A stretch of DNA of 18,823 bases from CAZGHF01 sp043797305 (GTDB taxonomy: Bacteria; Patescibacteriota; Minisyncoccia; UBA6257; GWB1-50-10), in the NCBI GenBank assembly GCA_043797305.1, contig JAZDPW010000010.1, positions 1 through 18,823 of the forward strand, given 5' to 3'. The notes beneath the pieces were generated by a model. The model was not told the DNA's origin. It saw only the letters and a list, made by a program, of their open reading frames with translations, and did no database searches. Position 1 is the stretch's first letter. Each line of letters begins with the position of its first letter. Of this stretch, positions 1-6,095 are shown piece after piece. The position numbers and the translations under genes were made by a program.

Positions 1-144
1 TGATGTTTGGATATTAAGGAATCTTGCAGGAGCATTCCACATTAGAGATGCCACAACACTTGAAAGCCCTTTAATAATTGAAGCCAGTACACCTGATAAC
101 ACCCTTTACCTTAACAGTTCTGGCAACGTCGGCATCGGGACGAC
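1..144 (+). repeat. Left copy of a 144-nt direct repeat
   Basis: Bases 1-144 match 2044-2187 with one difference (127 C versus 2170 T). The encoded stretch begins DVWILRNLAGAF and ends at the GNVGIGTT boundary, after which the two copies diverge. The window starts inside the repeat, so the repeat may extend further left. Confidence 0.95.
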
Positions 145-3100
145 GAATCCGCTTGAAAAGTTTGATGTGGCAGGGGGAAGCGGAACAGGAGGAATACTAA
201 TTAGAGGTAGTGTAAGCGCTTTCAGCAATCTTAATGGTCTAAATGCGGTAATGATAGATAATGACGGTTCATTTGGACGGTTTATGTCACCTAATGGTGT
301 TAAGTTTTATGTATCGGCTGGTGGTAGCAACATTCAAGCAATGACGATACTCTCCGGCGGCAACGTCGGCATCGCTACCACCTCTCCCGCCTACGCTCTC
401 CACGTCTACGGCACCGGTGCTTTCTCCCAACCGGTTATTGTCGGCACCCCGACTGGGGTGAGTCATGCCGCTACGAAGTCCTACGTTGACTCCATCTCCG
501 CCGGTTCAAGCGGTGTCTGGCTTCTCTCAGGGTCGGATCTTTATGCCTCAAGCACTGCTTGGGAGATAGGGATTGGGACGACGACGCCTGATAGTCCGCT
601 TCAAATTTCTAAAAGCGATACAGGTGTTAATACGCGAATACTTCGTTTATCTAATACTGGAGCTGCAGCAGTCAATAGCGGTACACAAATTTCATTCACT
701 GCCTTAAGACAAGTATCGGGACAGACAGGGGTTGGTAGTATTGGTGGAATTATAACTGACATTGGTGATACTACTTTTAAAGGTGCGCTTGTGTTTTATA
801 CGGCAGCCGGTGGCGCTCCGACTGAACACATGAGATTAAGTTCCAGCGGGGGCTTGTCTTTAGGCTCCTCATACGTCGCCACTAATCCTGGAGCAGGCTC
901 ATTAATTGCTAGTGGCAACGTCGGCATCGGGACGACGGGGCCTTCAAATTTACTGCATATAGCAGGTGCGACGACAAAGGGCATTACACTTGAAAATACA
1001 GGAGTTATCGCTGGTGATGGAAGTGCAATTACCTTTAATCTCAACGCAACAAGCAACAATGCGGTAGGTAAAATCCAATCTCTACTTGTTAGTGCCTCTG
1101 ATTCTGTGGTTCGTCGTGCAGGATTAGGATTCTTTATTAAAAAGACAGGCACAGCACTTGGAACTTTGGATGAAGTGATGCGAATAGATGAAGCGGGCAA
1201 CGTCGGCATCGGGACGACAACTCCCGCCTACGCCCTGCAGGTATACGGCACCGGCGCCTTCAGCCAACCAATCGTCGTGGGGACTCCCACCCAAACCAGC
1301 CATGCTACAACCAAATCCTATGTTGACTCCATCTCCGCCGGCTCAAGCGGCGTCTGGCTCCTTTCCGGTTCAAATCTCTACGCTTCCTCAACGAGCTGGA
1401 ACGTCGGCATCGGGACGACGACAAATATCAATTCGAGGTTAGTTGTAACTGGAAGCGCAGTGGCCAGTAATGCGGGATATACTGCGAATGGAGTTATTAA
1501 TGGCAGTTATATTTTTACTTCTGACTCATCTCCTTATGGCTACGCGCCGTTGGTTGGTGCAGGTGGTCCATCTCATGCTATAAAAGTTAATCCTTTGGGA
1601 CGGGCTTTTGGTTCCGTCGGAGTCGTAGGTTCGGCATACGACGAGAATGGCGGAGGGCGTAATAGTTATGGCGTGTATGGTTATACGCTTTTTAATGCTG
1701 TAGGCGGAAATTCTGCTGATGTTAAAATTGGTGGTCTTTTCCTTACGGAAATGACTTCAGCGGTTACTTCATATAACAGTAGTGCTTATGGGGTTTATGC
1801 ATCGACTGATACTTCGAGTGCGACCAGCCTTGGGGCAGCGAGCGTATATGGTGTGTATGGTAATGCGGTTGGTAAAACCAACAGCACGGTCTATGGCGGA
1901 TATTTCAGTGCTTCAGGTGGAACAAATAATTACGGATTGATAGTAAGTGCCGGCAACGTCGGCATCGGGACGACGAGTCCTACCTCATTACTGCACTTAA
2001 GGTCAGATGACCCACAACTGAAATTAGATGACAGTGGCGGCGGTGATGTTTGGATATTAAGGAATCTTGCAGGAGCATTCCACATTAGAGATGCCACAAC
2101 ACTTGAAAGCCCTTTAATAATTGAAGCCAGTACACCTGATAACACCCTTTACCTTAACAGTTCTGGCAATGTCGGCATCGGGACGACAGCGCCAAGCGGA
2201 AAATTAGAGATTTTAGGAAGTGAAAATGCTGATGAAGCCCGCCTCATATTTTCTGCTTCTGATGCGTCAGATAGATTTACCATTGAGACGGACTTAGATG
2301 GGTCAGTACCTAATGACAGACTCGGTTTTCGTTCTTATAGCACAGATAATATATTAGTATTAACAAATCCAGGCAACGTCGGCATTGGGACGGTAAGTCC
2401 AGGTAGTAAATTGCAAGTAAGCACTGGTAATTCCGAATATTTACCAAGTACTTCTGGATTTTCATTGAGGAAGAATGAAGAAGGATACGGTTTATTCTCA
2501 GGAGTTTCTGGCTCTGGTAATGCGTGGCTACAAGCTGGAACAAGTAATGATGCAACAAATTACAATTTAATTCTTCAATCAAGAGGTGGCAGTGTCGGTA
2601 TCGCCACCTCTTCTCCCGCATACAATCTTCACGTTTACGGCACCGGCGCTTTCTCCCAACCGGTTATTGTCGGGACACCCACTCAAACCAGCCACGCCGC
2701 AACTAAAAACTACGTTGATTCAGCTGTGATTGGCGGGACGGGCGTTGCTTCAACAACTTACGCCTGTAACGCCGACGCCACTTGTGAAATGAGCGGTGCG
2801 AACCTGAATAGCGGCGATATTACCGGCGTGGACAAACTGACCGTGACCACCATTGACCCGCTCTACCAGATTGGAGCTTCGAAATACGCAAGCTATGTCG
2901 CGTCAATTGTGGGAGGGGTGAAGGAAGAGTTCGTCGGGAGAGGGAAGCTTTCACTCGTGAATAATGAATCAGGAATTAAGAATTATGAATACACGATAGA
3001 TTTCTCTAAAGTTAATGACGGGAGTGATCTATGGGTGTGGTACAAGACAATCGAGTTCTCTAAAAATTCAGTGGAAGCGATTGCAACTCCGTATGGACAA

Positions 3101-3262
3101 GCGGCGAGCATTTACTACGTTATAAACGGCAAGGAAATTACGTTTAAAGGGGATAAGCCAGCGGATTTTTCTTTCCGGCTTACCGGCAAGAGATTCGATT
3201 GGAAGAAGTGGCCGACCTTAGCGACTGACCAAAGCGAGCGCCCTAGTTTTATCATCAAGTGA
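2..3262 (+). CDS. Giant cassette-repeat surface protein, 5' end outside the window
   Basis: The frame is open from base 2, so the methionine codon at 167 is internal and the true start lies upstream. About 1,086 residues are visible. They consist of segments that each begin with a GNVGIGTT(S/T)P-like motif (near 122, 359, 914, 1196, 1952, 2165, 2372 and 2587) followed by a unique, AT-richer stretch. Longer blocks carrying YGTGAFSQP, ATKSYVDS and WLLSGSNLYASST recur at 359, 1196 and 2587. Such repeats occur in phage-tail-fibre-like and Patescibacteria surface proteins. The last ~135 residues form a separate domain with aromatic motifs (DLWVWYKTIEFS, TPYGQ, RFDWKKWP) that I have seen at the C-terminus of other Parcubacteria repeat proteins. 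No S74 chaperone domain is seen. A role as an extracellular adhesin or fibre is inference. The stop codon overlaps the GTG start of the DUF5674 gene. It resembles the gene at 6898. Confidence 0.85.
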   Translation, partial: DVWILRNLAGAFHIRDATTLESPLIIEASTPDNTLYLNSSGNVGIGTTNPLEKFDVAGGSGTGGILIRGSVSAFSNLNGLNAVMIDNDGSFGRFMSPNGVKFYVSAGGSNIQAMTILSGGNVGIATTSPAYALHVYGTGAFSQPVIVGTPTGVSHAATKSYVDSISAGSSGVWLLSGSDLYASSTAWEIGIGTTTPDSPLQISKSDTGVNTRILRLSNTGAAAVNSGTQISFTALRQVSGQTGVGSIGGIITDIGDTTFKGALVFYTAAGGAPTEHMRLSSSGGLSLGSSYVATNPGAGSLIASGNVGIGTTGPSNLLHIAGATTKGITLENTGVIAGDGSAITFNLNATSNNAVGKIQSLLVSASDSVVRRAGLGFFIKKTGTALGTLDEVMRIDEAGNVGIGTTTPAYALQVYGTGAFSQPIVVGTPTQTSHATTKSYVDSISAGSSGVWLLSGSNLYASSTSWNVGIGTTTNINSRLVVTGSAVASNAGYTANGVINGSYIFTSDSSPYGYAPLVGAGGPSHAIKVNPLGRAFGSVGVVGSAYDENGGGRNSYGVYGYTLFNAVGGNSADVKIGGLFLTEMTSAVTSYNSSAYGVYASTDTSSATSLGAASVYGVYGNAVGKTNSTVYGGYFSASGGTNNYGLIVSAGNVGIGTTSPTSLLHLRSDDPQLKLDDSGGGDVWILRNLAGAFHIRDATTLESPLIIEASTPDNTLYLNSSGNVGIGTTAPSGKLEILGSENADEARLIFSASDASDRFTIETDLDGSVPNDRLGFRSYSTDNILVLTNPGNVGIGTVSPGSKLQVSTGNSEYLPSTSGFSLRKNEEGYGLFSGVSGSGNAWLQAGTSNDATNYNLILQSRGGSVGIATSSPAYNLHVYGTGAFSQPVIVGTPTQTSHAATKNYVDSAVIGGTGVASTTYACNADATCEMSGANLNSGDITGVDKLTVTTIDPLYQIGASKYASYVASIVGGVKEEFVGRGKLSLVNNESGIKNYEYTIDFSKVNDGSDLWVWYKTIEFSKNSVEAIATPYGQAASIYYVINGKEITFKGDKPADFSFRLTGKRFDWKKWPTLATDQSERPSFIIK
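359..582 (+). repeat. WLLSGSNLYASST-type protein cassette, copy 1
   Basis: The block encodes GNVGIATTSPAYALHVYGTG, then SQPVIVGTPT, ATKSYVDSISAGSSGVW and SGSDLYASSTAW. It is GC-rich relative to the unique segment that follows. Homologous blocks lie at 1196, 2587, 7450, 8308 and 8724. Confidence 0.9.
1196..1420 (+). repeat. WLLSGSNLYASST-type protein cassette, copy 2
   Basis: Same protein block as at 359. It starts with the near-invariant boundary motif at 1196 and ends with another at 1398-1420. Many third codon positions differ from the other copies. Confidence 0.9.
2044..2187 (+). repeat. Right copy of the 144-nt direct repeat
   Basis: This is the second copy of bases 1-144, offset by 2,043 nt, in the same orientation and reading frame. 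It lies between two GNVGIGTT boundaries (1952 and 2165). Confidence 0.95.
2587..2733 (+). repeat. WLLSGSNLYASST-type cassette, copy 3, truncated
   Basis: The block begins SVGIATSSPAYNLHVYGTG and continues through SQPVIVGTPTQTSHAATKNYVDS, but the WLLSGSNLYASST half is missing. It joins directly to the C-terminal region of the protein. Confidence 0.88.
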
Positions 3263-3627
3263 ACAAAGAAATGGATATAAAAGTAATAAAAGATTCTATC
3301 GGCAAAAACGAACTTGAAAAGATTGCGAGCGCGGAGTTTGGCGAAGTGGTAAAAGCAGTAGTGGATACGGAGCAAGAATTAATGGCAATAGGAGGCGAGC
3401 TTCATTCCGACGAAGAAGTGTTGCTTGCGGAAAAATTCGGTTCAAAACGGGAATATTTGTGGGGGATTAATTTGTACCCTAAAAAATTCGGCGGAGAATG
3501 GATTGAATTCGATTCTATGATTAATATTAAACCGGCGTTGGGAAACCGTTCGCGGGGAGTGGAAGATGTTAAAATAAGAGAAAAAGTAATACAAGTCGTG
3601 AATAAATTAGTCCAACATGATACATAA
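3259..3627 (+). CDS. DUF5674 family protein
   Basis: A 122-residue soluble protein that matches my memory of the DUF5674 family, common in Patescibacteria. Typical features are FGEVVKAVVDTEQELMAIGG, ELHSDEE, LWGINLYP, EFDSMINIKP and GNRSRGVEDVKIR, in that order. The family's biochemical role is unknown to me. The GTG start at 3259 overlaps the upstream stop by 4 nt (GTGA), which implies translational coupling. An ATG at 3271 is an alternative start that would drop MNKE. The 3' end overlaps the next gene by 11 nt. There is no signal peptide or membrane segment, so it is probably cytoplasmic despite following an exported protein gene. Confidence 0.88.
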   Translation: MNKEMDIKVIKDSIGKNELEKIASAEFGEVVKAVVDTEQELMAIGGELHSDEEVLLAEKFGSKREYLWGINLYPKKFGGEWIEFDSMINIKPALGNRSRGVEDVKIREKVIQVVNKLVQHDT

Positions 3628-3937
3628 AAATTTGGCGGCGGGCGGTTGGCAGAAACTAACACTTGCCGAACAGCTGGGTAATATCGGCAGTGAAGTAAGC
3701 CGTGCCTTTAAATGGAAAGACAAGGACGATAAGATTTTTGAAGCAACGGTGGAACGGGCGCTTGAACTTTTCGATTTTACTCTTGACGACCCACGCTGGA
3801 AGGGACGGCTTAAAGAAATAGCGAGAGCGCGAGAGGTTTTTTGCGATGCCGTTTACGGCGGCAAACTTTACAAGGGTTCGTTCGAGGGTTTAATTCGTTA
3901 TTTTGATAACTTTGCTTTTGCAGCAAGGAATAATTAA
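3617..3937 (+). CDS. Small conserved hypothetical protein
   Basis: A 106-residue soluble, helix-rich protein. It starts MIHKNLAAGGWQKLTLAEQL and continues with GSEVSRA, ERALELFDFTLDDPRWKGRL and AREVFCDAVYG, ending in a FDNFAFAARNN tail. I recall similar short proteins in other Patescibacteria genomes, sometimes near DUF5674, but know no function. It overlaps the DUF5674 gene by 11 nt, so the two are likely co-translated and may work together. No catalytic or metal-binding motif is evident. A single cysteine is present. The gene ends just before the heptamer-repeat intergenic region. Confidence 0.8.
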   Translation: MIHKNLAAGGWQKLTLAEQLGNIGSEVSRAFKWKDKDDKIFEATVERALELFDFTLDDPRWKGRLKEIARAREVFCDAVYGGKLYKGSFEGLIRYFDNFAFAARNN

Positions 3938-3961
3938 ATGAAAGGTCGATGAAATACAACT

Positions 3962-4010
3962 AATAACAAATAACTAATGACAAATGACCAATGACAAATG
4001 ACAAATAACA
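3962..4010 (+). repeat. Tandem heptamer array (AATGACA type), seven units
   Basis: Seven consecutive 7-nt units are visible: AATAACA, AATAACT, AATGACA, AATGACC, AATGACA, AATGACA, AATAACA. They lie in the 114-nt gap between 3937 and 4052. Confidence 0.9.
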
Positions 4011-4014
4011 AGTG

Positions 4015-4049
4015 GTCATAAGTCATAGGTTATAAGTCATAAGTTAATC
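4015..4049 (+). repeat. Tandem heptamer array (GTCATAA type)
   Basis: Units are GTCATAA, GTCATAG, GTTATAA, GTCATAA and a degenerate GTTAATC, ending 2 nt before the cupredoxin ATG. The same heptamer type lies upstream of lepB (14206-14254). The AT-rich units could also supply a -10-like sequence (CATAAG at 4038-4043), but that is weak. Confidence 0.85.
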
Positions 4050-4051
4050 CA

Positions 4052-4603
4052 ATGAATAAAAAGAACATAATAATTCTCGTTGTAGTGGTGATTGTGATTG
4101 GCGGAATTGTTTGGCTTCTCGCGACTGGAGCGATTCCGAGTCCAAAGACACAGGAAGGGACAGGAACGCCGCAGGGCACGGCTGTCGCGCCGGGTACAAG
4201 CGCGGTAACCGAAGAAGGCCAAGTGGTAACCCAAACCGGCGAGCCGGTGAAACTCGACGTTGAGCCGGGTACGCCCGAGGCGCCCCAGCAATCCAATCCA
4301 GTAAGCCCGGAAGATTTGCCGAGCTCGGCAATCGAACTCACAATGACTTCTTCCGGCATAACGCCAAACAGTTTTGAAGTCCGTTCGGGCGATGCCGTTA
4401 CGGTTTCCGTAACCGCCGGTGACAGTCAGACACACGTCTTTAAGTTTGACGATGCGTCGCTTTCGGCCGTTGCCGTTGGCGTGGGACCGGGTGAGACACG
4501 GGCGATAACTTTCAACGCTCCGGCAAAAGGGAGCTACGGCTTCCACTGCGATGTCCCGGGACACGCCGGCAGAGGCGAGACCGGAACGATGACGGTGAAG
4601 TAG
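4052..4603 (+). CDS. Membrane-anchored cupredoxin-like protein
   Basis: A 183-residue protein with an N-terminal membrane anchor (about residues 5-25), a low-complexity Pro/Thr/Gly/Glu linker (28-92) and a plastocyanin-like domain (about 93-183) on the outer face. Candidate type-1 copper ligands are His128 (QTH), Cys166 (FHC) and His171 (PGH). In the usual C-x4-H-x4-M pattern the axial methionine lies five residues after the histidine. Here that position is Glu176, and the nearest methionine is Met180 in GTMTV. Copper binding is therefore likely, but with an altered axial site. An electron-transfer or copper-holding role is inference. It resembles the N-terminus and layout of the gene at 6096. 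The TAG stop (4601-4603) coincides with the first bases of a repeat element. Confidence 0.85.
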   Translation: MNKKNIIILVVVVIVIGGIVWLLATGAIPSPKTQEGTGTPQGTAVAPGTSAVTEEGQVVTQTGEPVKLDVEPGTPEAPQQSNPVSPEDLPSSAIELTMTSSGITPNSFEVRSGDAVTVSVTAGDSQTHVFKFDDASLSAVAVGVGPGETRAITFNAPAKGSYGFHCDVPGHAGRGETGTMTVK

Positions 4604-4678
4604 AAGCGGATATGCGCGGATGATAACTTCAAAATAGAGGCGGATAGACGCGGACGAAACGGCGTTTATCCGCTTCTT
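4601..4678 (+). repeat. Intergenic TAGAAGCGGAT dimeric repeat element
   Basis: Direct units lie at 4601-4621 and 4635-4655, each TAGAAGCGGAT-like followed by a short variable spacer and CGCGGA. An inverted partial unit ends at 4678 (TATCCGCTTCTT, 4667-4678) and can pair with 4601-4612. The element fills most of the gap between 4603 and 4701 and supplies the stop codon of the upstream gene. It aligns with the in-coding copy at 5582-5634. Confidence 0.88.
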
Positions 4679-4700
4679 TAAGAAATAAAGCGTCGTATCT

Positions 4701-6077
4701 ATGATAAAGCGCGGAAAAAGGAAGTATAAAGCAACCGGTATAAAAAGCGCTGAGCTTTACACAATCGCCGGAGCGCTGATTTTAATCGCAATTTTATCGG
4801 CTGCAATCTTTTTGAAGCCAGTTATTGAAAAATGGCTTCTTAATTTTTTTATAGAAATTCAAATATCGGCTTTAGAGAGGACAACCATAAAGAATGAAGA
4901 AATCCGCGGGAATCCGCTTTTAGATTCCGGTGTTCCGCGTGAATCCGTTTCTACGCCCCTGCAAGGGAGCTTTACCGAACTTTTCTCCGGCGCGGGGTGG
5001 AAGAACCCGTTGAACTCCACTGTTTACCAGGACTTCAAAACTTTGACGGTTTCTTTTCCGCCGGCTTATGAGATTGAAGAAATAAGTTCGACCCCGCACC
5101 AGAACGAGTTCGGTGCGGGGCAAGTAGAAGATACGGTAACGATTGGTTCGCGGACTTTTACCGGCGTAGTGAAAAAAACGGGGGGACAATATGAGGGATA
5201 CTTGTATGAAGTTGTCGACAGTGTGCTGGTAGAGCTTCCCATAGATTCAGCCGAAAATTCGCGTCTTTTTACATCCCAATATCCCGGTAAAATCGTCTTG
5301 GGCTCTGACGGCACGTCAAAATTATTTCTACTCTACGTTGCCTACCAAGGTAATGCGTACGAACTCCGCGTAGATCCGCTTATAGATTTTGGGAATCCGC
5401 GTCCATCCGCTTCTATTACCAGAGATTATTCCAATATATTCAATGCGCGAGTGATGGAGGACGGCAAAATTGACCCGCGAGTTTTCTATACAAATGGCGC
5501 TTGGTGGATTTATTCCATAAACGAAACGCCGAAATTACTGCGGATTCGCGACGGCGTGGCGAGCGACTTGACCGAGGGTATTAGAAGCGGAATTGCGCGG
5601 ATGTCGGGACAATTAGAGGCGGATATACGCGGATTTACGGCAGTGCCGGCCGCGGGAGCAAACGCAATTTATATCAGCGTAAATCCGCTTCTAGACGAAG
5701 AGAATCCGCGCTCATCCGCTTCTACATTTCTTCTGCGGGACCTCGGTTTTTCCATCGGGGGCGGGAAAATAGTTTGGGAGTCGCTTCGGCTAAATGCCTG
5801 GGAAGGGGAAGTTGTCCGCGGCCGGTTCACTCGCATTGACGACAGTAGAAGCGAAACGGCGCCAAACGGTACGCCAAACGGCGCGAACATAAAATACTTT
5901 CTCTCAAACGACGGGGGTAGGAACTGGACAGAGACAGAGCTTAATGAATTTGTGAACTTCAACATAAGAGGAGGTGATTTTCGGTGGCGGGCCGAGCTTG
6001 AACCGCTGGATAGCCAATACGAGAGCCCGTGGATTAAGGTCGTGGGAGTGGAATATTACATAATCAGGAATCAATAA
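4701..6077 (+). CDS. Unrecognised membrane-anchored protein with in-frame repeat insertions
   Basis: A 458-residue protein with a basic N-terminus (MIKRGKRKYK), one membrane segment (about residues 20-43) and a large, probably extracellular, remainder. I do not recognise the full-length family. The C-terminal ~60 residues (SNDGGRNWTE, then GGDFRWRAELEP, then SPWIKVVGVEY) resemble a beta-sandwich tail often found after Asp-box or sialidase-like repeats in surface proteins. Four segments of the gene (4902-4953, 5365-5415, 5582-5634, 5673-5724) are copies of a dimeric repeat also found between genes. Three of them encode similar peptides (NPLLDSGVPRESVS, DPLIDFGNPRPSAS, NPLLDEENPRSSAS). They make up about 15% of the gene. 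It lies between two cupredoxin-like genes, so a shared envelope function is possible. The ATG at 4701 has no clear ribosome binding site. Confidence 0.8.
   Translation: MIKRGKRKYKATGIKSAELYTIAGALILIAILSAAIFLKPVIEKWLLNFFIEIQISALERTTIKNEEIRGNPLLDSGVPRESVSTPLQGSFTELFSGAGWKNPLNSTVYQDFKTLTVSFPPAYEIEEISSTPHQNEFGAGQVEDTVTIGSRTFTGVVKKTGGQYEGYLYEVVDSVLVELPIDSAENSRLFTSQYPGKIVLGSDGTSKLFLLYVAYQGNAYELRVDPLIDFGNPRPSASITRDYSNIFNARVMEDGKIDPRVFYTNGAWWIYSINETPKLLRIRDGVASDLTEGIRSGIARMSGQLEADIRGFTAVPAAGANAIYISVNPLLDEENPRSSASTFLLRDLGFSIGGGKIVWESLRLNAWEGEVVRGRFTRIDDSRSETAPNGTPNGANIKYFLSNDGGRNWTETELNEFVNFNIRGGDFRWRAELEPLDSQYESPWIKVVGVEYYIIRNQ
4902..4953 (-). repeat. In-frame TAGAAGCGGAT dimer, copy a
   Basis: Read on the minus strand, two units (4933-4953 and 4902-4922) are separated by 10 nt. 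On the plus strand it encodes IRGNPLLDSGVPRESVST in the host gene. This is the most diverged of the four in-gene dimers. Confidence 0.8.
5365..5415 (-). repeat. In-frame TAGAAGCGGAT dimer, copy b
   Basis: Minus-strand units lie at 5395-5415 and 5365-5384 with 10 nt between. The host frame reads LRVDPLIDFGNPRPSASI, parallel to copies a and d. Confidence 0.88.
5582..5634 (+). repeat. In-frame TAGAAGCGGAT dimer, copy c, opposite orientation
   Basis: Plus-strand units lie at 5582-5602 and 5614-5634 with 11 nt between. The sequence aligns base for base over most of both units with the intergenic copy at 4601-4655. It is translated as IRSGIARMSGQLEADIRG, so the element is tolerated in either orientation. 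Confidence 0.9.
5673..5724 (-). repeat. In-frame TAGAAGCGGAT dimer, copy d
   Basis: Minus-strand units lie at 5704-5724 and 5673-5693 with 10 nt between. The host frame reads ISVNPLLDEENPRSSAST, matching copies a and b in frame and peptide. Confidence 0.9.
5846..5887 (+). repeat. GCCAAACGG-type short repeat inside coding sequence
   Basis: It begins TAGAAGCGAAACGGC and continues with two GCCAAACGG units, encoding RSETAPNGTPNGAN. Its last 17 bases nearly match 13620-13636 at the pilMN/pth overlap, so this is a separate or derived repeat type. Confidence 0.65.
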
Positions 6078-6079
6078 TT

Positions 6080-6088
6080 TGTTATAAT
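6080..6088 (+). promoter_or_regulatory. Extended -10 promoter for the 6096 gene
   Basis: TGT immediately precedes a perfect TATAAT (6083-6088). The ATG starts 13 nt after the first base of the -10 box, which places the likely transcription start at or next to the ATG and suggests a leaderless mRNA. No good -35 box was found. The same arrangement occurs at 11686. Confidence 0.65.
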
Positions 6089-6095
6089 TAATCTA

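Noticed and set aside
167..169. ATG at 167 as the start of the first giant gene
   Set aside because: The frame is open upstream to base 2 and encodes the same cassette sequence as 2044-2187, so the ATG is internal.
1188..1442. Alternative-frame open frames within the cassettes (also at 8306)
   Set aside because: They are shadows created by the GC-rich repeated blocks and have biased Pro/Ser/Ala composition.
3000..3262. S74 intramolecular chaperone domain at the C-terminus of the first giant protein
   Set aside because: The tail lacks the Ser/Lys-Asp chaperone signature and instead matches a separate aromatic-rich domain.
3962..4049. CRISPR array
   Set aside because: Units are only 7 nt and contiguous, without spacers.
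4037..4564. Long minus-strand open frames over the cupredoxin gene
   Set aside because: They are antisense to a well-supported gene, have no recognisable family, and the Pro/Gly-rich composition of the sense strand explains their openness.
6050..6066. -35 box for the 6096 promoter
   Set aside because: The best candidate, TTACAT (6056-6061), is 21 nt from the -10 box, which is too far. The extended -10 alone is the better explanation.
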